Source: Albimonas marina (GTDB lineage: Bacteria > Pseudomonadota > Alphaproteobacteria > Rhodobacterales > Rhodobacteraceae). Taken from it: a DNA stretch of 64,000 nt. Under the pieces are notes generated by a model. It was not told where the DNA came from and made no database searches. It saw nothing but the letters and a program-made list of their open reading frames with translations. The translations under genes and the position numbers were made by a program. The DNA is taken from NCBI RefSeq assembly GCF_029223255.1, contig NZ_JARHUC010000002.1, positions 1-64,000 of the forward strand, written 5' to 3'. Position 1 is the stretch's first letter. Each line of letters starts with the position of its first letter. Below, piece by piece: positions 6,946 to 16,408 of the stretch.

Positions 6946-8130
6946 TCACGACGATGTCAGAAAACCGGCCCATCTATCCATGAGCTCTCGCCGCCGCTCG
7001 AGGCGGTCCGAACGCTGGTAGGCCCGCGCGACCGCGCCGTCGACCACGTGCCCGAGGCAGGCCTCCTTCACCTCGTATGGCGCGTCCGTGCATTCCTCGA
7101 CCCAAGTGCGGAAGGTCGACCGGAAACCGTGCGGCCGGGCCGCGTACCCCTCTCGCTCCATGAAGCGTGCCATGGTGGCGTCGGACATCACCATGCCCCT
7201 GGGCGAGGGGAAGAGCAGGTCGCCATCGCCGACGCGGGGCGCTTCCGCGACCACGCGCAGCGCCTCCTCGCCGAGCGGGATCCGGTGTTCGTTCCCCGTC
7301 TTGGTGCGGTCAGCCGGGATGATCAGCACTTCGCCTGCGAGATCGTCGCGGCGCGCGAAGCGGATCTCGCTGGTCCGCGCCGCCGTCAGCATCAGGAACC
7401 GCAGCGCAAAGCACGACATGTAGGTCTTCCCGCACAGCATCCGGTAGAACGCCGGGGCCTCCGCATAGGGGATGGACGGCACGTGCTCTACGACATGCCG
7501 CTGCTTTCCGAGAAGGGCGCGAGCCTTCATCGGCGCCTGGAGGTCGACGTCGAGCCCCAGCGCGGCCGCGTGCTTGAGGGTCAGGTTGATCCGGTTCATC
7601 GCCTTGCGGGCGGTGTCGGGCTTGTCGTGCCAGATCGGCTCCATCATCCGCTTCAGCACGTGCTGGTCGACGTCCTCGACGGCGAGCCTGCCGATCGCTG
7701 GGATGACGTGCACGGTCATGGGGGAGAGCCAGCGTCCAGCAGAACCGTCGCCCTTGAGCTCCGCCTGCCGAGCCTCGAAGCAGCCCAGGATCGCTTCCTT
7801 GACGGTGAGCCGCTTCGCGCGCCGGCGGTGAGAGGCTCTCGCCTCGACCGGATCCTCGCCATCCCGCACCTTCCGGCGTGCGTCCTCGGCGCGGCTCCGC
7901 GCCTCCGCGATCGACACGTCGGGCCATGGGCCGAGACCCATCTCGCGCCTCCGGCCGTGGATCGTGACGCGCAGGATCCACTTGCCGGCGTCCTTGTCGC
8001 GCTTGACCAGCCACAGGCCCTGCCCGTCCGCGTGCTTGCCCGCGGCCAGGTTCTTCGCCTTCATCTGGGTCAGCGCGCTGCGCAGCACGGTTCGGTTCCC
8101 ACCCATCCTCGAGGGCCGAAAAGTACCCAA
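6946..8130 (-). CDS. P4-type tyrosine site-specific integrase
   Basis: 394 residues. The N-terminal DUF4102-like arm-binding domain (KNLAAGKHADGQGLWLVKR; RREMGLGPWPDVSIAEAR) is followed by a core-binding domain and a tyrosine recombinase catalytic domain. Catalytic residues visible are Arg in LTAARTSEI, Lys in DRTKTGNEHRIPL, HGFRSTFRTW (H-x-x-R), a His in CLGHVVDG and the nucleophile Tyr in VARAYQRSD. The gene appears intact. It points away from the flank at 8131, so the element extends leftwards from it towards 4.4 kb. P4-type integrases usually use tRNA or tmRNA 3' ends, but no such gene was recognised next to it. Confidence 0.92.
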   Translation of the reverse strand: MGTFRPSRMGGNRTVLRSALTQMKAKNLAAGKHADGQGLWLVKRDKDAGKWILRVTIHGRRREMGLGPWPDVSIAEARSRAEDARRKVRDGEDPVEARASHRRRAKRLTVKEAILGCFEARQAELKGDGSAGRWLSPMTVHVIPAIGRLAVEDVDQHVLKRMMEPIWHDKPDTARKAMNRINLTLKHAAALGLDVDLQAPMKARALLGKQRHVVEHVPSIPYAEAPAFYRMLCGKTYMSCFALRFLMLTAARTSEIRFARRDDLAGEVLIIPADRTKTGNEHRIPLGEEALRVVAEAPRVGDGDLLFPSPRGMVMSDATMARFMEREGYAARPHGFRSTFRTWVEECTDAPYEVKEACLGHVVDGAVARAYQRSDRLERRRELMDRWAGFLTSS

Positions 8131-8668
8131 GGCCCACCTTTCAGCCCCCCCTGATCGACGCGAAACTATGCGCAGCGATGGTTCAGTTCGGTCAAGAGGG
8201 GAACCGCAAACATCTGGAAAACAGAAGGACTTGGAGGTCTTGCGAACCGCTATGTTCAGCTTGTTCGATGCCGCCCCCGGGCACCACTTGCCCCCCCATA
8301 ATCGAAACCGCGAGAGCTTGGGCGTTATGCCGACCCGGGCCCGATTGCGGTCTACGCCTTTTCAGCCGAGCGCTACGCCCGGCGCATCTGGCCGGCGTGA
8401 TCGCGTGACGCGAATCCGGCGCCCGGCCGTCCTCGATCTTTCGGGCGAGGCGCGCCGCCTCGAGATCGCCGCCCGGGCGCCGATCCTCTCTCCCGTCTCG
8501 GATCGCCTGACTCGCCCGGTCCTCGGCCGCTCGTCGCCCGCAAGCCGCCTCTCCACGGTCCATCCCGCTCGTCGGCGAGCCTGGCGCGCTCCGGTTGACC
8601 GCGCCCACGCAGCGCGCTCCAGCCTCATCGCCGTCGCCCCTCCCCCAAACTTTCCGCTTGAAACAACA
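8131..8668. other. Region without recognised gene at the integrase end of the element
   Basis: About 540 bp between the integrase start and the TetR gene. It should hold the integrase promoter and one attachment site. No tRNA cloverleaf, tmRNA piece or credible protein was recognised. The portion after about 8400 has the base composition of the surrounding chromosome. Confidence 0.5.
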
Positions 8669-8682
8669 ACCAACCAGTCGGT
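8669..8682. promoter_or_regulatory. Imperfect palindrome, candidate TetR operator
   Basis: ACCAACCAGTCGGT (half-sites ACC-AC / GT-GGT; 10 of 14 positions symmetrical) lies 31 bp before the TetR start inside a locally AT-rich patch. Position and symmetry suit autorepression of the TetR-SRPBCC unit. Confidence 0.45.
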
Positions 8683-8713
8683 ATTTTTCCTCCACCCGAA
8701 AGGACTCGCCCCG

Positions 8714-9379
8714 ATGACCGACCGCCCCGCCTCCGCCCCAACCTCCCGCCCGCGCATCAAGCGCGGCGACGCGCGGCCGGCGCTGCTCGACGCCGCCCTC
8801 TCGGTGTTCCGCGCGCGCGGCTATGCGGGTGCCTCGGTGGACGATCTCTGCCAGGCGGCGGGCTGCACCAAGGGCGCGTTCTTCCACCACTTCCCCTCGA
8901 AGGAGGCGCTCGCCGTCGCCGCGGCCGACCACTTCGGCCGCCGGGCGGACGGGCTCTTCGCCGACGCGCCCTTCCGCGCCCTGCCCCGCGCCGCCGACCG
9001 CGTGCTGGGCTACGTCGCGCTCCGCCGCGCCATCATGCAGGGCCCGCTGGAGGCCTGGACCTGCTACGCCGGAACCCTGACGCAGGAGGTCTGGGCCTCC
9101 CACCCCGCGATCCGCGAGGCCGCCGCCGCCGAGATCCTGGGCCATGCCGCGGCCCTCGAGCCCGACTTCGCCGAGGCCCTGGCCGAGGCCGGAGAGGACC
9201 CCGCCGAGGCGCCCGGCCTCTCGCGCCACGTGCAGGCGGTGATCCAGGGCGCCTTCATCCTCGCCAAGGCCTCCGGCGACGCGTCCCTCGCGCGCGAGAG
9301 CGTCGACCACCTGCTCCGCCATCTCTCCGCGCGGCTGCGCGCCGAGATCCCGTCTCCGCCGACCCCGCCGACACCCTGA
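8714..9379 (+). CDS. TetR/AcrR family transcriptional regulator
   Basis: 221 residues. N-terminal TetR DNA-binding domain at about 22-68 (LLDAALSVFRARGYAGASVDDLCQAAGCTKGAFFHHFPSKEAL, quoted in two adjoining motifs around GYAGASVDDL and CTKGAFFHHF), then a variable ligand-binding domain containing AIMQGPLEAWTCYAGTL. The ATG at 8714 follows the AT-rich operator-like region; longer upstream extension is non-coding in character. The gene sits 19 bases before an SRPBCC gene and is probably co-transcribed with it. The ligand is unknown. Confidence 0.88.
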   Translation: MTDRPASAPTSRPRIKRGDARPALLDAALSVFRARGYAGASVDDLCQAAGCTKGAFFHHFPSKEALAVAAADHFGRRADGLFADAPFRALPRAADRVLGYVALRRAIMQGPLEAWTCYAGTLTQEVWASHPAIREAAAAEILGHAAALEPDFAEALAEAGEDPAEAPGLSRHVQAVIQGAFILAKASGDASLARESVDHLLRHLSARLRAEIPSPPTPPTP

Positions 9380-9398
9380 TCCACCAAGGACGTCCCCG

Positions 9399-9899
9399 AT
9401 GCCCGAGATCCTCGACGCCGAACCCGCCTCCGCCCGCGAGCTGGTGATCCGCCGCCGCCTCGCCGCCCCGCCCGCCGCCCTGTGGCGCTGCTGGACCGAG
9501 GCGCCGCTGCTCGAGCGATGGTTCTGTCCCACCCCCTGGCGCGCCACGGACGCGGTGCTGGACGTGCGCCCGGGCGGCGTCTCCTCGATGGTGATGCGCG
9601 GCCCCGACGGCGAGAGCTTCCCCAACGAGGGCGTCTATCTCGAGGTCGTCCCCCCCTCCCGCCTGGTCTTCACCGACGCCTTCCGCCCGGGCTGGGAGAT
9701 CGCCGAGAACCCCTTCTTCGTGGGCCTGATCGAGTTCGAGGCCGACGGCGCCGGCGGCACGATCTACACCGCCCGCGCCCGCCACTTCTGCGACGAGGGC
9801 TGCGAGCGTCACAAGGCGATGGGCTTCCACGACGGCTGGGGCGCCGCCGCGGCCCAGCTCGAGGAGGTCGCCCGCACCCTCCCCGAGGCCGCCGCCTGA
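9399..9899 (+). CDS. SRPBCC (AHSA1-type) domain protein
   Basis: 166 residues with the activator-of-Hsp90-like START fold seen as RRRLAAPPAALWRCWTEAPLLERWF, a central VLDVRPGGVSSMVMRGPDG, YLEVVPPSRLVFTDAF and the C-terminal GFHDGWGAAAAQLEEVA helix. Such proteins bind small hydrophobic ligands, and many are encoded beside regulators, as here next to TetR. The specific role is unknown. Confidence 0.87.
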   Translation: MPEILDAEPASARELVIRRRLAAPPAALWRCWTEAPLLERWFCPTPWRATDAVLDVRPGGVSSMVMRGPDGESFPNEGVYLEVVPPSRLVFTDAFRPGWEIAENPFFVGLIEFEADGAGGTIYTARARHFCDEGCERHKAMGFHDGWGAAAAQLEEVARTLPEAAA

Positions 9900-9951
9900 C
9901 CCGGCGTCGGCGCGTGGCGTCCACCGGCGCCGCGGCCGCCCCGCCTTGACC

Positions 9952-9990
9952 CCCCGCTCCCGCGCCCCTTCTCTGGGCGCAGGAGCGGGG
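9952..9990. other. Strong hairpin before vsr
   Basis: CCCCGCTCC at 9952-9960 pairs perfectly with GGAGCGGGG at 9982-9990, with further inner pairing of GCGCCC and GGGCGC. It may end transcription of the SRPBCC gene. Its 3' arm reaches into the purine-rich GGGGAGAG that would serve as ribosome-binding site of vsr, so it might also limit vsr translation (inference). Confidence 0.45.
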
Positions 9991-9997
9991 AGAGCCG

Positions 9998-10462
9998 ATG
10001 ACCGACGTGTTCGACGTCCAGACGCGTTCGCGGACCATGGCGGCGGTGAAGGGGCGCGACACCTCGCCGGAGCTTCGCCTGCGCCGCGCCATGCACGCGG
10101 CCGGGTTCCGCCATCGCCTGAACGTGCGTGCGCTGCCCGGCAGTCCGGACCTCGTCTATCCGCGCTTTCGCGCCGCGGTCTTCGTCCACGGCTGCTTCTG
10201 GCACCGCCACCCCGGCTGCGCCCGCGCCACCACGCCTGCGACACGCACCGACTATTGGCTGCCGAAATTCGCCCGCAACGTCGAGCGCGACGGCCAGGCC
10301 GTCGCGGCGCTGCGCGCCTCCGGCTGGCGGGTCGCGGTGGTCTGGGAATGCGCCCTGGGCGTGCGCCGCGCCCCCGCGACGGCGAAGACCCTCGCCGACT
10401 GGCTGCGCAGCGAAGCCCCCCTGCTGGAGCTTCCCGGCGCGCCGGAACCCGCCGGCGCGTGA
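9998..10462 (+). CDS. vsr: Very short patch repair endonuclease (Vsr)
   Basis: 154 residues with the full Vsr signature: RSRTMAAVKGRDTSPELRLR at 10-29, ALPGSPDLVYP with the catalytic Asp near 51, VFVHGCFWHRHPGC near 62-75, and GWRVAVVWEC near 110. Vsr nicks 5' of T in T:G mismatches that arise by deamination of 5-methylcytosine. It usually neighbours a cytosine-5 methyltransferase, and none is seen here, so this copy is an orphan within the window. Confidence 0.93.
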   Translation: MTDVFDVQTRSRTMAAVKGRDTSPELRLRRAMHAAGFRHRLNVRALPGSPDLVYPRFRAAVFVHGCFWHRHPGCARATTPATRTDYWLPKFARNVERDGQAVAALRASGWRVAVVWECALGVRRAPATAKTLADWLRSEAPLLELPGAPEPAGA

Positions 10463-10701
10463 ACCGGTCGAACTTCGGGCATCATGCCCTTGGAAACGCT
10501 GGGAACCCCGACGAGCGAGGCACGGCGCCGCTTGGCTGCCCCAGTCGCGCCGAAACAGGGAGACAGGCCGCAAGACGGTCGGCCAATCGCCTGATCTGAA
10601 GGGGAATTCCGCCTCGCGCGCCTATGCGCTTTCCATCGGCTTCGCCTAAGAGCGCGCGCTGGCCTGCGCCAAGCGCCGTCCCTTCCCGCAGGCGGAGGGA
10701 C

Positions 10702-10720
10702 CGCGGGCGCTTTGCCCGCG
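10702..10720. terminator. Hairpin downstream of glpK/vsr
   Basis: CGCGGGC and GCCCGCG form a perfect 7-bp stem with a GCTTT loop between the convergent vsr and glpK genes, followed on the plus strand by TTTCCCC. A weak terminator candidate; the rest of 10463-10755 shows no gene. Confidence 0.35.
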
Positions 10721-10755
10721 TTTCCCCGTCATCTCATGCGTTTGCGCCCCGATGC

Positions 10756-12246
10756 TCAGGTGCTGGTGAGGGTCCGGCGCACCGCGTCGCGCCAGCCTTC
10801 CACCTTCCGCGCCCGGTCGGCGTCCTCCATCGAGGGCTCGAACCGCCGGTCCAGCTTCCAGCTCGCCGCGAACTCCTCCATTCCCGGCCAGACGCCGGCC
10901 TTGGAGCCGGCGAGCCAGGCCGCCCCCAGCGCCGTCGTCTCCAGGATCCGCGGACGGTCCACCGGCGCCTCGATCATGTCGGCCAGGAACTGCAGCGCCC
11001 AGTCCGAGGCCGTCATGCCGCCGTCGACGCGCAGCACCGTGTCGGCCTCGCTGCCCGGCCAATCGCGCCGCATGGCCTCCAGAAGGTCGAGCGTCTGGTA
11101 GCCCACGCTCTCCAGCGCCGCCTTGGCGAGCTCGGCCGGCCCGGTCGCGCGCGTCAGCCCGTGGATCGCGCCGCGCGCGTCCGGGTCCCACCAGGGCGCG
11201 CCGAGGCCTGCGAAGGCCGGCACCAGGTAGACCTCTTGGTGCGGGTCCGCGCTCTCCGCCAGGGCCTGGGTTTCAGAGGCATGGCGGATGATCTTCAACC
11301 CGTCCCTCAGCCACTGCACCACCGCGCCCGCGATGAAGATCGAGCCCTCCAGCGCATAGGTCGCCCTGCCGTCGATCCGGTAGGCGATGGTCGACAGCAG
11401 CCGGTTCTCCGACAGCACCGGCTTCTCGCCGGTGTTGAGCAGCGCGAAGCAGCCGGTCCCGTAGGTCGACTTCAGCATCCCCGGCTTGAAGCAGGCCTGG
11501 CCGACCGTGGCCGCCTGCTGGTCGCCCGCCACCCCCAGGATCGGGATCGGCGCGCCGAACAGGTCCGCCCGCGCCATTCCGAAATCCGCATTGGAATCGC
11601 GGACTTCCGGCAGCAGGCTCTCGGGGATCCTGAGCAGGCGGAGCATCTCCTCGTCCCAGCGCTGCTCATGGATGTTGAAGAGCAGCGTGCGCGCGGCGTT
11701 GGTGGCGTCGGTCGCATGCACCTCGCCGCCGGTGAGGTTCCAGATCAGCCAGCTGTCCACCGTGCCGAAGGCGAGCTCGCCCGCCTCCGCCTTCGCCCGC
11801 GCCCCCTCGACGTTGTCGAGCAGCCAGGCGAGCTTGGTGGCCGAGAAATAGGGATCCAGCAGCAGGCCGGTGCGCTCGCGCGCCATCGCCTCGTGGCCCT
11901 GCTCCTTGAGATCGTGGCACATTTCGGCGGTGCGCCGGTCCTGCCATACGATGGCGGGGGCCACCGCGCGGCCGGTCTTGCGGTCCCACAGCACCACCGT
12001 TTCGCGCTGGTTGGTGATCCCGATCGCCGAGATCTCGCCCGCCCGCACGCCGGCGCGCTCCATCGCCTCGCGGCAGGTTGCGGCCGTGGTCGACCACAGG
12101 TCCGAGGGGTCGTGCTCGACCCAGCCCGAGCGTGGAAAATGCTGGCGGAACTCCTCCTGTCCCGTCGCCACGATCGCCCGGTCCTCGCCGAACAGGATCG
12201 CCCGCGTCGAGGTGGTTCCCTGGTCGATGGCCAGAACGTAGCCCAT
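10756..12246 (-). CDS. glpK: Glycerol kinase
   Basis: 496 residues, the family length. FGGY kinase features: [13 protein letters not shown] at 6-18 (phosphate-binding), [13 protein letters not shown] near 77-89, [11 protein letters not shown] near 163, [16 protein letters not shown] near 240-255, [15 protein letters not shown] near 260-274, and [17 protein letters not shown] near 400. It phosphorylates glycerol to glycerol 3-phosphate in the cytoplasm. The start at [10 protein letters not shown] is set by the Shine-Dalgarno AGGGAGGC; a longer upstream frame has no family similarity. No glpF or glpD neighbour is present. Confidence 0.96.
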   Translation of the reverse strand: MGYVLAIDQGTTSTRAILFGEDRAIVATGQEEFRQHFPRSGWVEHDPSDLWSTTAATCREAMERAGVRAGEISAIGITNQRETVVLWDRKTGRAVAPAIVWQDRRTAEMCHDLKEQGHEAMARERTGLLLDPYFSATKLAWLLDNVEGARAKAEAGELAFGTVDSWLIWNLTGGEVHATDATNAARTLLFNIHEQRWDEEMLRLLRIPESLLPEVRDSNADFGMARADLFGAPIPILGVAGDQQAATVGQACFKPGMLKSTYGTGCFALLNTGEKPVLSENRLLSTIAYRIDGRATYALEGSIFIAGAVVQWLRDGLKIIRHASETQALAESADPHQEVYLVPAFAGLGAPWWDPDARGAIHGLTRATGPAELAKAALESVGYQTLDLLEAMRRDWPGSEADTVLRVDGGMTASDWALQFLADMIEAPVDRPRILETTALGAAWLAGSKAGVWPGMEEFAASWKLDRRFEPSMEDADRARKVEGWRDAVRRTLTST

Positions 12247-12491
12247 CCGCGCCTCCCTGCCGCTTCTTTCGTCCGAAAGACTTGCAGCCCCGGGCCCACG
12301 CGGCAACCCCGCCGCGTCATCGAAGCCCGCTGGCCGCACGCGCCCCAAGGCGCTCCCTTCGTCGCCCGCGCTCCGGGCGCCCCTGTCGTCGCCCGCCCCA
12401 GGCGCGACGCCGGCCCGCCGCGGCGGGCGCAGGGCCCGACCCGGGCGCGAGGGTCCACGCCGCGGCCTCCTCGCCGCGGCGCGTCGCCCGC

Positions 12492-13700
12492 TCAGCCGGC
12501 GCGCCAGTGCGCCTGGTAGGTCGCCAGCCGCTCCGCCTCCCGCGCGCGGAAGGCGGTCATCGCGGCTTCGCCCGTCATCTCATGATCCGGCTCCAGCCCG
12601 TTGGAAAGGCGCACGATCTGCTCGTACCACCAGGCCATCTGGGCGGAGCGGGGCGTGATCTCCGGGTCCGGCTGGCCCTCGGTCTCGCCCGCGATCAGGC
12701 GGCGGGGGAAGTCGGGGTCGGCGATCATCGGCCGCCCCAGCCCGATCACGTCGCAGGCCCCCTCGGCCAACGCCGCCTCCATCGCGGCGCGCGTGCGGAA
12801 GCCGCCCGTCACCATCATCGGCAGCGTCACCGAGCCGCGAAGCTCGGCCGCGTAGTCCAGGAAGAACGCCTCCCGCGCCCGCGTGCTCTCGCGCCGGTCG
12901 TCCCGCCGCCCGCCCAGGATCATCGCCGGCTGCTCGTAGTTGCCGCCCGAGATCTCCAGCAGGTCCACGCCCGCGTCCTGCAGCCGCCGCGCCACCTGCG
13001 CGCAGTCCGAGAGCGTGAAGCCCCCCTCCTGGAAATCGGCCGAATTCAACTTCACGGACAGCAGGAACGTCGGTCCGCAAGCCGTTCTGATCGCGTCCAC
13101 GACCGCCAGCAGCGCCCGCGCCCGCGCAGGCTCCGAGCCGCCCCAGGCGTCCTCGCGCCGGTTGGCGAGCGGGTTTAGGAAGGCCGACAGCAGGTAGCCG
13201 TGGGCCGAGTGCACCTGCACCCCGTCGAAGCCCGCCTCCCGGCACAGCGCCGCGGTCTCGGCGAAGCCCGCGACCATCGCCTCGATCTGCGCGGGCGTCA
13301 TCGCCACCGGCGCGCCGTGGTCGAAGCCGGTCCCGGCGAGCGGCACGGCGCTGGGGGCGAGCGGGGCGGGGTTCACCCCCTTCGGCGTCTGCCGCCCCGC
13401 ATGGCTGATCTGGGCGATCGCCGGCCCCCCCGCCTTCGCCGCCGCCGCCAGCCGGCGCAGCCCGTCGAGGTCGGCGGCCTGGGCCACCACGTTGCCCGCC
13501 GCCTCCAGGTGGTCGTGGGTGGTCTGGATGTTGCCGGTGATCTGCAAGCCCGGCCGCCCCTTCGCCCAGCGCGCATAGAGGCGGACGAGTTCGTCGGAGA
13601 CGAGGTTTCCGGGCCGGGCGATGCGCTCGGTCATCGCGGCGTTCGCCAGGCGATTGGGCAGCGCGGTTCCGCAGGGGAGCGTCAGGGGCGTTTCGATCAT
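12492..13700 (-). CDS. NADH:flavin oxidoreductase (Old Yellow Enzyme family)
   Basis: 402 residues, FMN-dependent TIM barrel. Markers: [15 protein letters not shown] near 15-30, [13 protein letters not shown] near 105-117, [20 protein letters not shown] near 160-180 followed by [21 protein letters not shown] near 250, and [18 protein letters not shown] near 325. Enzymes of this group reduce activated alkenes or act in detoxification; the substrate here cannot be named. It is encoded alone, divergent from speE. Confidence 0.92.
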   Translation of the reverse strand: MIETPLTLPCGTALPNRLANAAMTERIARPGNLVSDELVRLYARWAKGRPGLQITGNIQTTHDHLEAAGNVVAQAADLDGLRRLAAAAKAGGPAIAQISHAGRQTPKGVNPAPLAPSAVPLAGTGFDHGAPVAMTPAQIEAMVAGFAETAALCREAGFDGVQVHSAHGYLLSAFLNPLANRREDAWGGSEPARARALLAVVDAIRTACGPTFLLSVKLNSADFQEGGFTLSDCAQVARRLQDAGVDLLEISGGNYEQPAMILGGRRDDRRESTRAREAFFLDYAAELRGSVTLPMMVTGGFRTRAAMEAALAEGACDVIGLGRPMIADPDFPRRLIAGETEGQPDPEITPRSAQMAWWYEQIVRLSNGLEPDHEMTGEAAMTAFRAREAERLATYQAHWRAG

Positions 13701-13943
13701 GGCCGCGATCCTGCGGCGCCGCGCCTGCGCCCGCAAGCCTGCCTGCCGGCCGGTCATGGCCCCGCGCCCGAACCCTGCGCCCACGCCCCGCGCCCGAGCC
13801 CCGCTTCCAGCGCGATTCCGGCGCGATCCGCCGCATCGGGCGCCGCGCCGGTTGCCTCGCCCGCGGCTCGCGTCTAGGCAGACCGGAGCCCGCCCAGAAC
13901 CCGCACGCCCGTTCCCTGCACGCCCCGCCACGGAGACCCCGCC

Positions 13944-14810
13944 ATGACCGACATCCGCGAAATCCCCGGCTGGACGGTGGAGACCCTGCACGAGGATCAC
14001 GCCCAGGCCCTGCGCGAGACCGCGCTGCTCTACGACTCCGAAACCGAGCACCAGCGCCTGCGCGTCTTCCGCAACCCTACCTTCGGGCGCATCCTGACGC
14101 TCGACGGCGTGGTGCAGGTGACCGAGGGCGACGAGTTCATCTACCATGAGATGATGACCCACGTGCCCGTGCTGGCCCACGGCGCGGCGAAGCGGATCCT
14201 GATCATCGGCGGCGGCGACGGCGGCATGGCCCGCGAGGCGCTGCGCCACACGACCGTCGAGCACGTGACCATGGTCGAGATCGACGCCGGCGTGGTCGAA
14301 TTCTCCAAGACCTACATGCCCGACATCTCCAGGGGCGCCTTCGACGACCCGCGCCTCGACCTGCAGATCGCCGACGGGGCCGAGTTCGTGAAGCGCGACC
14401 TGCCGGGCTACGACGTGATCATCGTCGACTCGACCGATCCCATCGGTCCGGGCGAGGTGCTGTTCACCGACACGTTCTACGGCCACGCCCACCGGCTGCT
14501 GAACCCCGGCGGCATCCTCGTCACCCAGAACGGCGTGCCCTTCCTGCAGGGCGAGGAGCTGACCAACACGCTGCGCGCCTTCAAGGCCCTGTTTTCGGAC
14601 TGGACCTGCTACATGGCCACCATCCCCACCTACGCGGGCGGGCCGATGGCCTTCGGCTGGGGCTGCAAGGACGGCGACGCCCGCGCCACGCCGCTGGAGA
14701 CGATCCGCGCGCGCTTCAACGAAGCGGACATAACCACGCGCTACTATACGCCCGACGTGCATGTCGCGGCCTTCGCTCTGCCGCGCTACGTGCTCGACCT
14801 GCTGCCCTGA
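13944..14810 (+). CDS. speE: Spermidine synthase
   Basis: 288 residues, aminopropyltransferase fold. Family motifs: LTLDGVVQVTEGDEFIYHEMM near 50-70, the decarboxylated-SAM binding ILIIGGGDGGMARE near 88-101, VEIDAGVV near 112, catalytic DSTDPIGPGEVLFT near 160-173, and the C-terminal MATIPTYAGGPMAFGW. It transfers an aminopropyl group to putrescine. The start is supported by GAGACC and the conserved N-terminus. No speD is adjacent. Confidence 0.96.
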   Translation: MTDIREIPGWTVETLHEDHAQALRETALLYDSETEHQRLRVFRNPTFGRILTLDGVVQVTEGDEFIYHEMMTHVPVLAHGAAKRILIIGGGDGGMAREALRHTTVEHVTMVEIDAGVVEFSKTYMPDISRGAFDDPRLDLQIADGAEFVKRDLPGYDVIIVDSTDPIGPGEVLFTDTFYGHAHRLLNPGGILVTQNGVPFLQGEELTNTLRAFKALFSDWTCYMATIPTYAGGPMAFGWGCKDGDARATPLETIRARFNEADITTRYYTPDVHVAAFALPRYVLDLLP

Positions 14811-14898
14811 GCCGACCGACCCTCCCGGCTCTTGCATGCGGGGTCGGGCCGGGCGAGGCTGACCGCGACGGCGCGCGAAGACCGCCGCGGGAGGACGC

Positions 14899-15663
14899 AT
14901 GGAAGGCTCGGGCGACAGGCTCGGCGCACGCGGCCTCGTCGAGATCCTCGACGGGGCGGAGCTGGGCGCGTCCCTGGCGGGCGCCGCGCGGCTGGTCCTC
15001 TCCCTCGATCCCGAGCTCCTCGACATCGGGCAGCGCAGCCTGGGGCTGGCGCTGCTCGCCACGTTCGCGGCCTGCCTGATCGGCCTGCCGACGGGCATGG
15101 CGCTGGCCTTCGCCTCGCGCAGCGGGCGGCGCTTCTCGCTGGCGCTGCTCTCGGGGCTGGGGGCGCTGCCCTCGGCGGTGGTGGGGCTTGCCGCGGCGTT
15201 GGCGCTGGCCGCGACGCCCGCGGGCCGGGCGCTGCCGCCCGCCTGGGCCGTGGTCTTCGCCCAGGTCCTGCTGGTTCTGCCCCTGGTCGTCGCCGGGGCC
15301 TGCCGGGCGATGACGCGCGAACGCCTGCTGCACGCGCCGGCGCTGCGCGCCCTGCGGGTGGGCCGGCTCTTCGCCCTGGCGACGCTGGCGGCCGAGGCGC
15401 GCCCGGCCCTCGTCGCCGCCGCGCTCGCGGCCTTCGCGCGGGCGCTGGGGACCACGGGGGCGGCGCTGGCGGCGGGCGGCGCGATCCCGCAGGCGACGCA
15501 GGTGATCGCGCCCGCCCTCGCGCTCGGCCCCTCGGCCGCGCAGGCGGCCTCCCCCGCCGCCTTCCTGCTGGGGCTGGGGCTGGCGCTGGCGGCGGCGTCG
15601 CTCGCGCTCCACGCCCTCGGCGCGGCCCTCTCCCATCGGGCGGAGGCGCCGACCCATGCCTGA
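14899..15663 (+). CDS. ABC transporter permease, tungstate-type (TupB-like)
   Basis: 254 residues, very Ala/Leu-rich, with about five or six membrane segments. The start of the transporter core, LSLDPELLDIGQRSLGLALLATFAACLIGLP, resembles TupB/WtpB permeases, and the cytoplasmic EAA-type loop appears as ALRALRVGRLFALATLAAEARPALVAA followed by GTTGAALAAGG. A GGGAGG Shine-Dalgarno precedes the ATG. It overlaps the ATPase gene by 8 bases. No solute-binding protein (TupA) is encoded next to it, so substrate assignment to oxyanions is only by resemblance. Confidence 0.7.
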   Translation: MEGSGDRLGARGLVEILDGAELGASLAGAARLVLSLDPELLDIGQRSLGLALLATFAACLIGLPTGMALAFASRSGRRFSLALLSGLGALPSAVVGLAAALALAATPAGRALPPAWAVVFAQVLLVLPLVVAGACRAMTRERLLHAPALRALRVGRLFALATLAAEARPALVAAALAAFARALGTTGAALAAGGAIPQATQVIAPALALGPSAAQAASPAAFLLGLGLALAAASLALHALGAALSHRAEAPTHA

Positions 15664-16408
15664 CCGGCCCAACATCGTCCCCTTCCCCGGCGCCCGCCGC
15701 GTCCCCCCGCGGGCGGAGGCCGAGCCGCCCCCCGCGCTCGAAGGGGTGGTGGTGCTGCGCGCGGGCCGCCGGTTGCTCGACGGGCTGACCCTGCGCCTGC
15801 CCGGCCGCGGCGCCACCGCCCTGCTGGGCCCGCGCGGCGCGGGCAAGAGCCTGGCGCTCGAGGTGCTGGCGGGGCTGGCGGCGCCGGATCTGGGCGAGGT
15901 GCGCGCCCTGCGCCCGGCGACCGCGCTGGTCCCGCGCGGCTCGGTGGCGCTGCGCCGCTCGGTGCGCGCCAACCTGCTCCACGCCCTGCGCGGCGTGGGC
16001 GTGCCGCGCGCCGACCGCCCCGGCCGGCTGCAGGAGCTGCTGGCCCTCGCGGCCCTCGGCCCCCTCGCCGATCATCCCGCGCGCGAGCTGCCCCCCGGCG
16101 AGGCCCGCCGCCTCGCCATCGCCCGGGCGCTGGCGTCGAGCCCGCGGCTCCTCCTCCTCGACGATCCCACGCGCGACCTCGAGCCCCGCGCCGCCGCGGG
16201 GGTGGAGACGCTGGCCGCCCAGTGCCTGGCCGAGGGGATGGCGCTGGTGATCGCCACGCCCGACCCCCTCCAGGCCGCGCGGCTGAGCGAGCGCTGCATC
16301 TTCATGCACCGCGGCCGCGACCTCGAGACCGCGCCCACGCCCGAGCTGCTGGACCGCCCCCGCTCGGACCTCGTGCGCGCCTGGCTGTCGGGCAAGCTGC
16401 TGACCTGA
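15656..16408 (+). CDS. ABC transporter ATP-binding protein, degenerate (TupC-like)
   Basis: 250 residues. Walker A GPRGAGKS (near 58-65) is intact and Walker B is LLLLDDPT, with Asp where the catalytic Glu normally stands. The signature is LPPGEARRLAIARAL instead of LSGGQ/E. The H-loop reads VIATPDP, with Pro in place of the switch His, and no Q-loop glutamine is apparent in LVPRGSVALRRSV. The N-terminus has a 25-residue Pro/Arg-rich extension. It is co-transcribed with the permease at 14899. The changes suggest low or altered ATPase activity, yet the frame is open and strongly codon-biased, so it is not an obvious pseudogene. Confidence 0.8.
   Translation: MPDRPNIVPFPGARRVPPRAEAEPPPALEGVVVLRAGRRLLDGLTLRLPGRGATALLGPRGAGKSLALEVLAGLAAPDLGEVRALRPATALVPRGSVALRRSVRANLLHALRGVGVPRADRPGRLQELLALAALGPLADHPARELPPGEARRLAIARALASSPRLLLLDDPTRDLEPRAAAGVETLAAQCLAEGMALVIATPDPLQAARLSERCIFMHRGRDLETAPTPELLDRPRSDLVRAWLSGKLLT

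Noticed and set aside
8131-8400. tRNA or tmRNA target gene for the P4-type integrase
   Set aside because: No cloverleaf or tmRNA acceptor piece could be folded from this sequence by eye.
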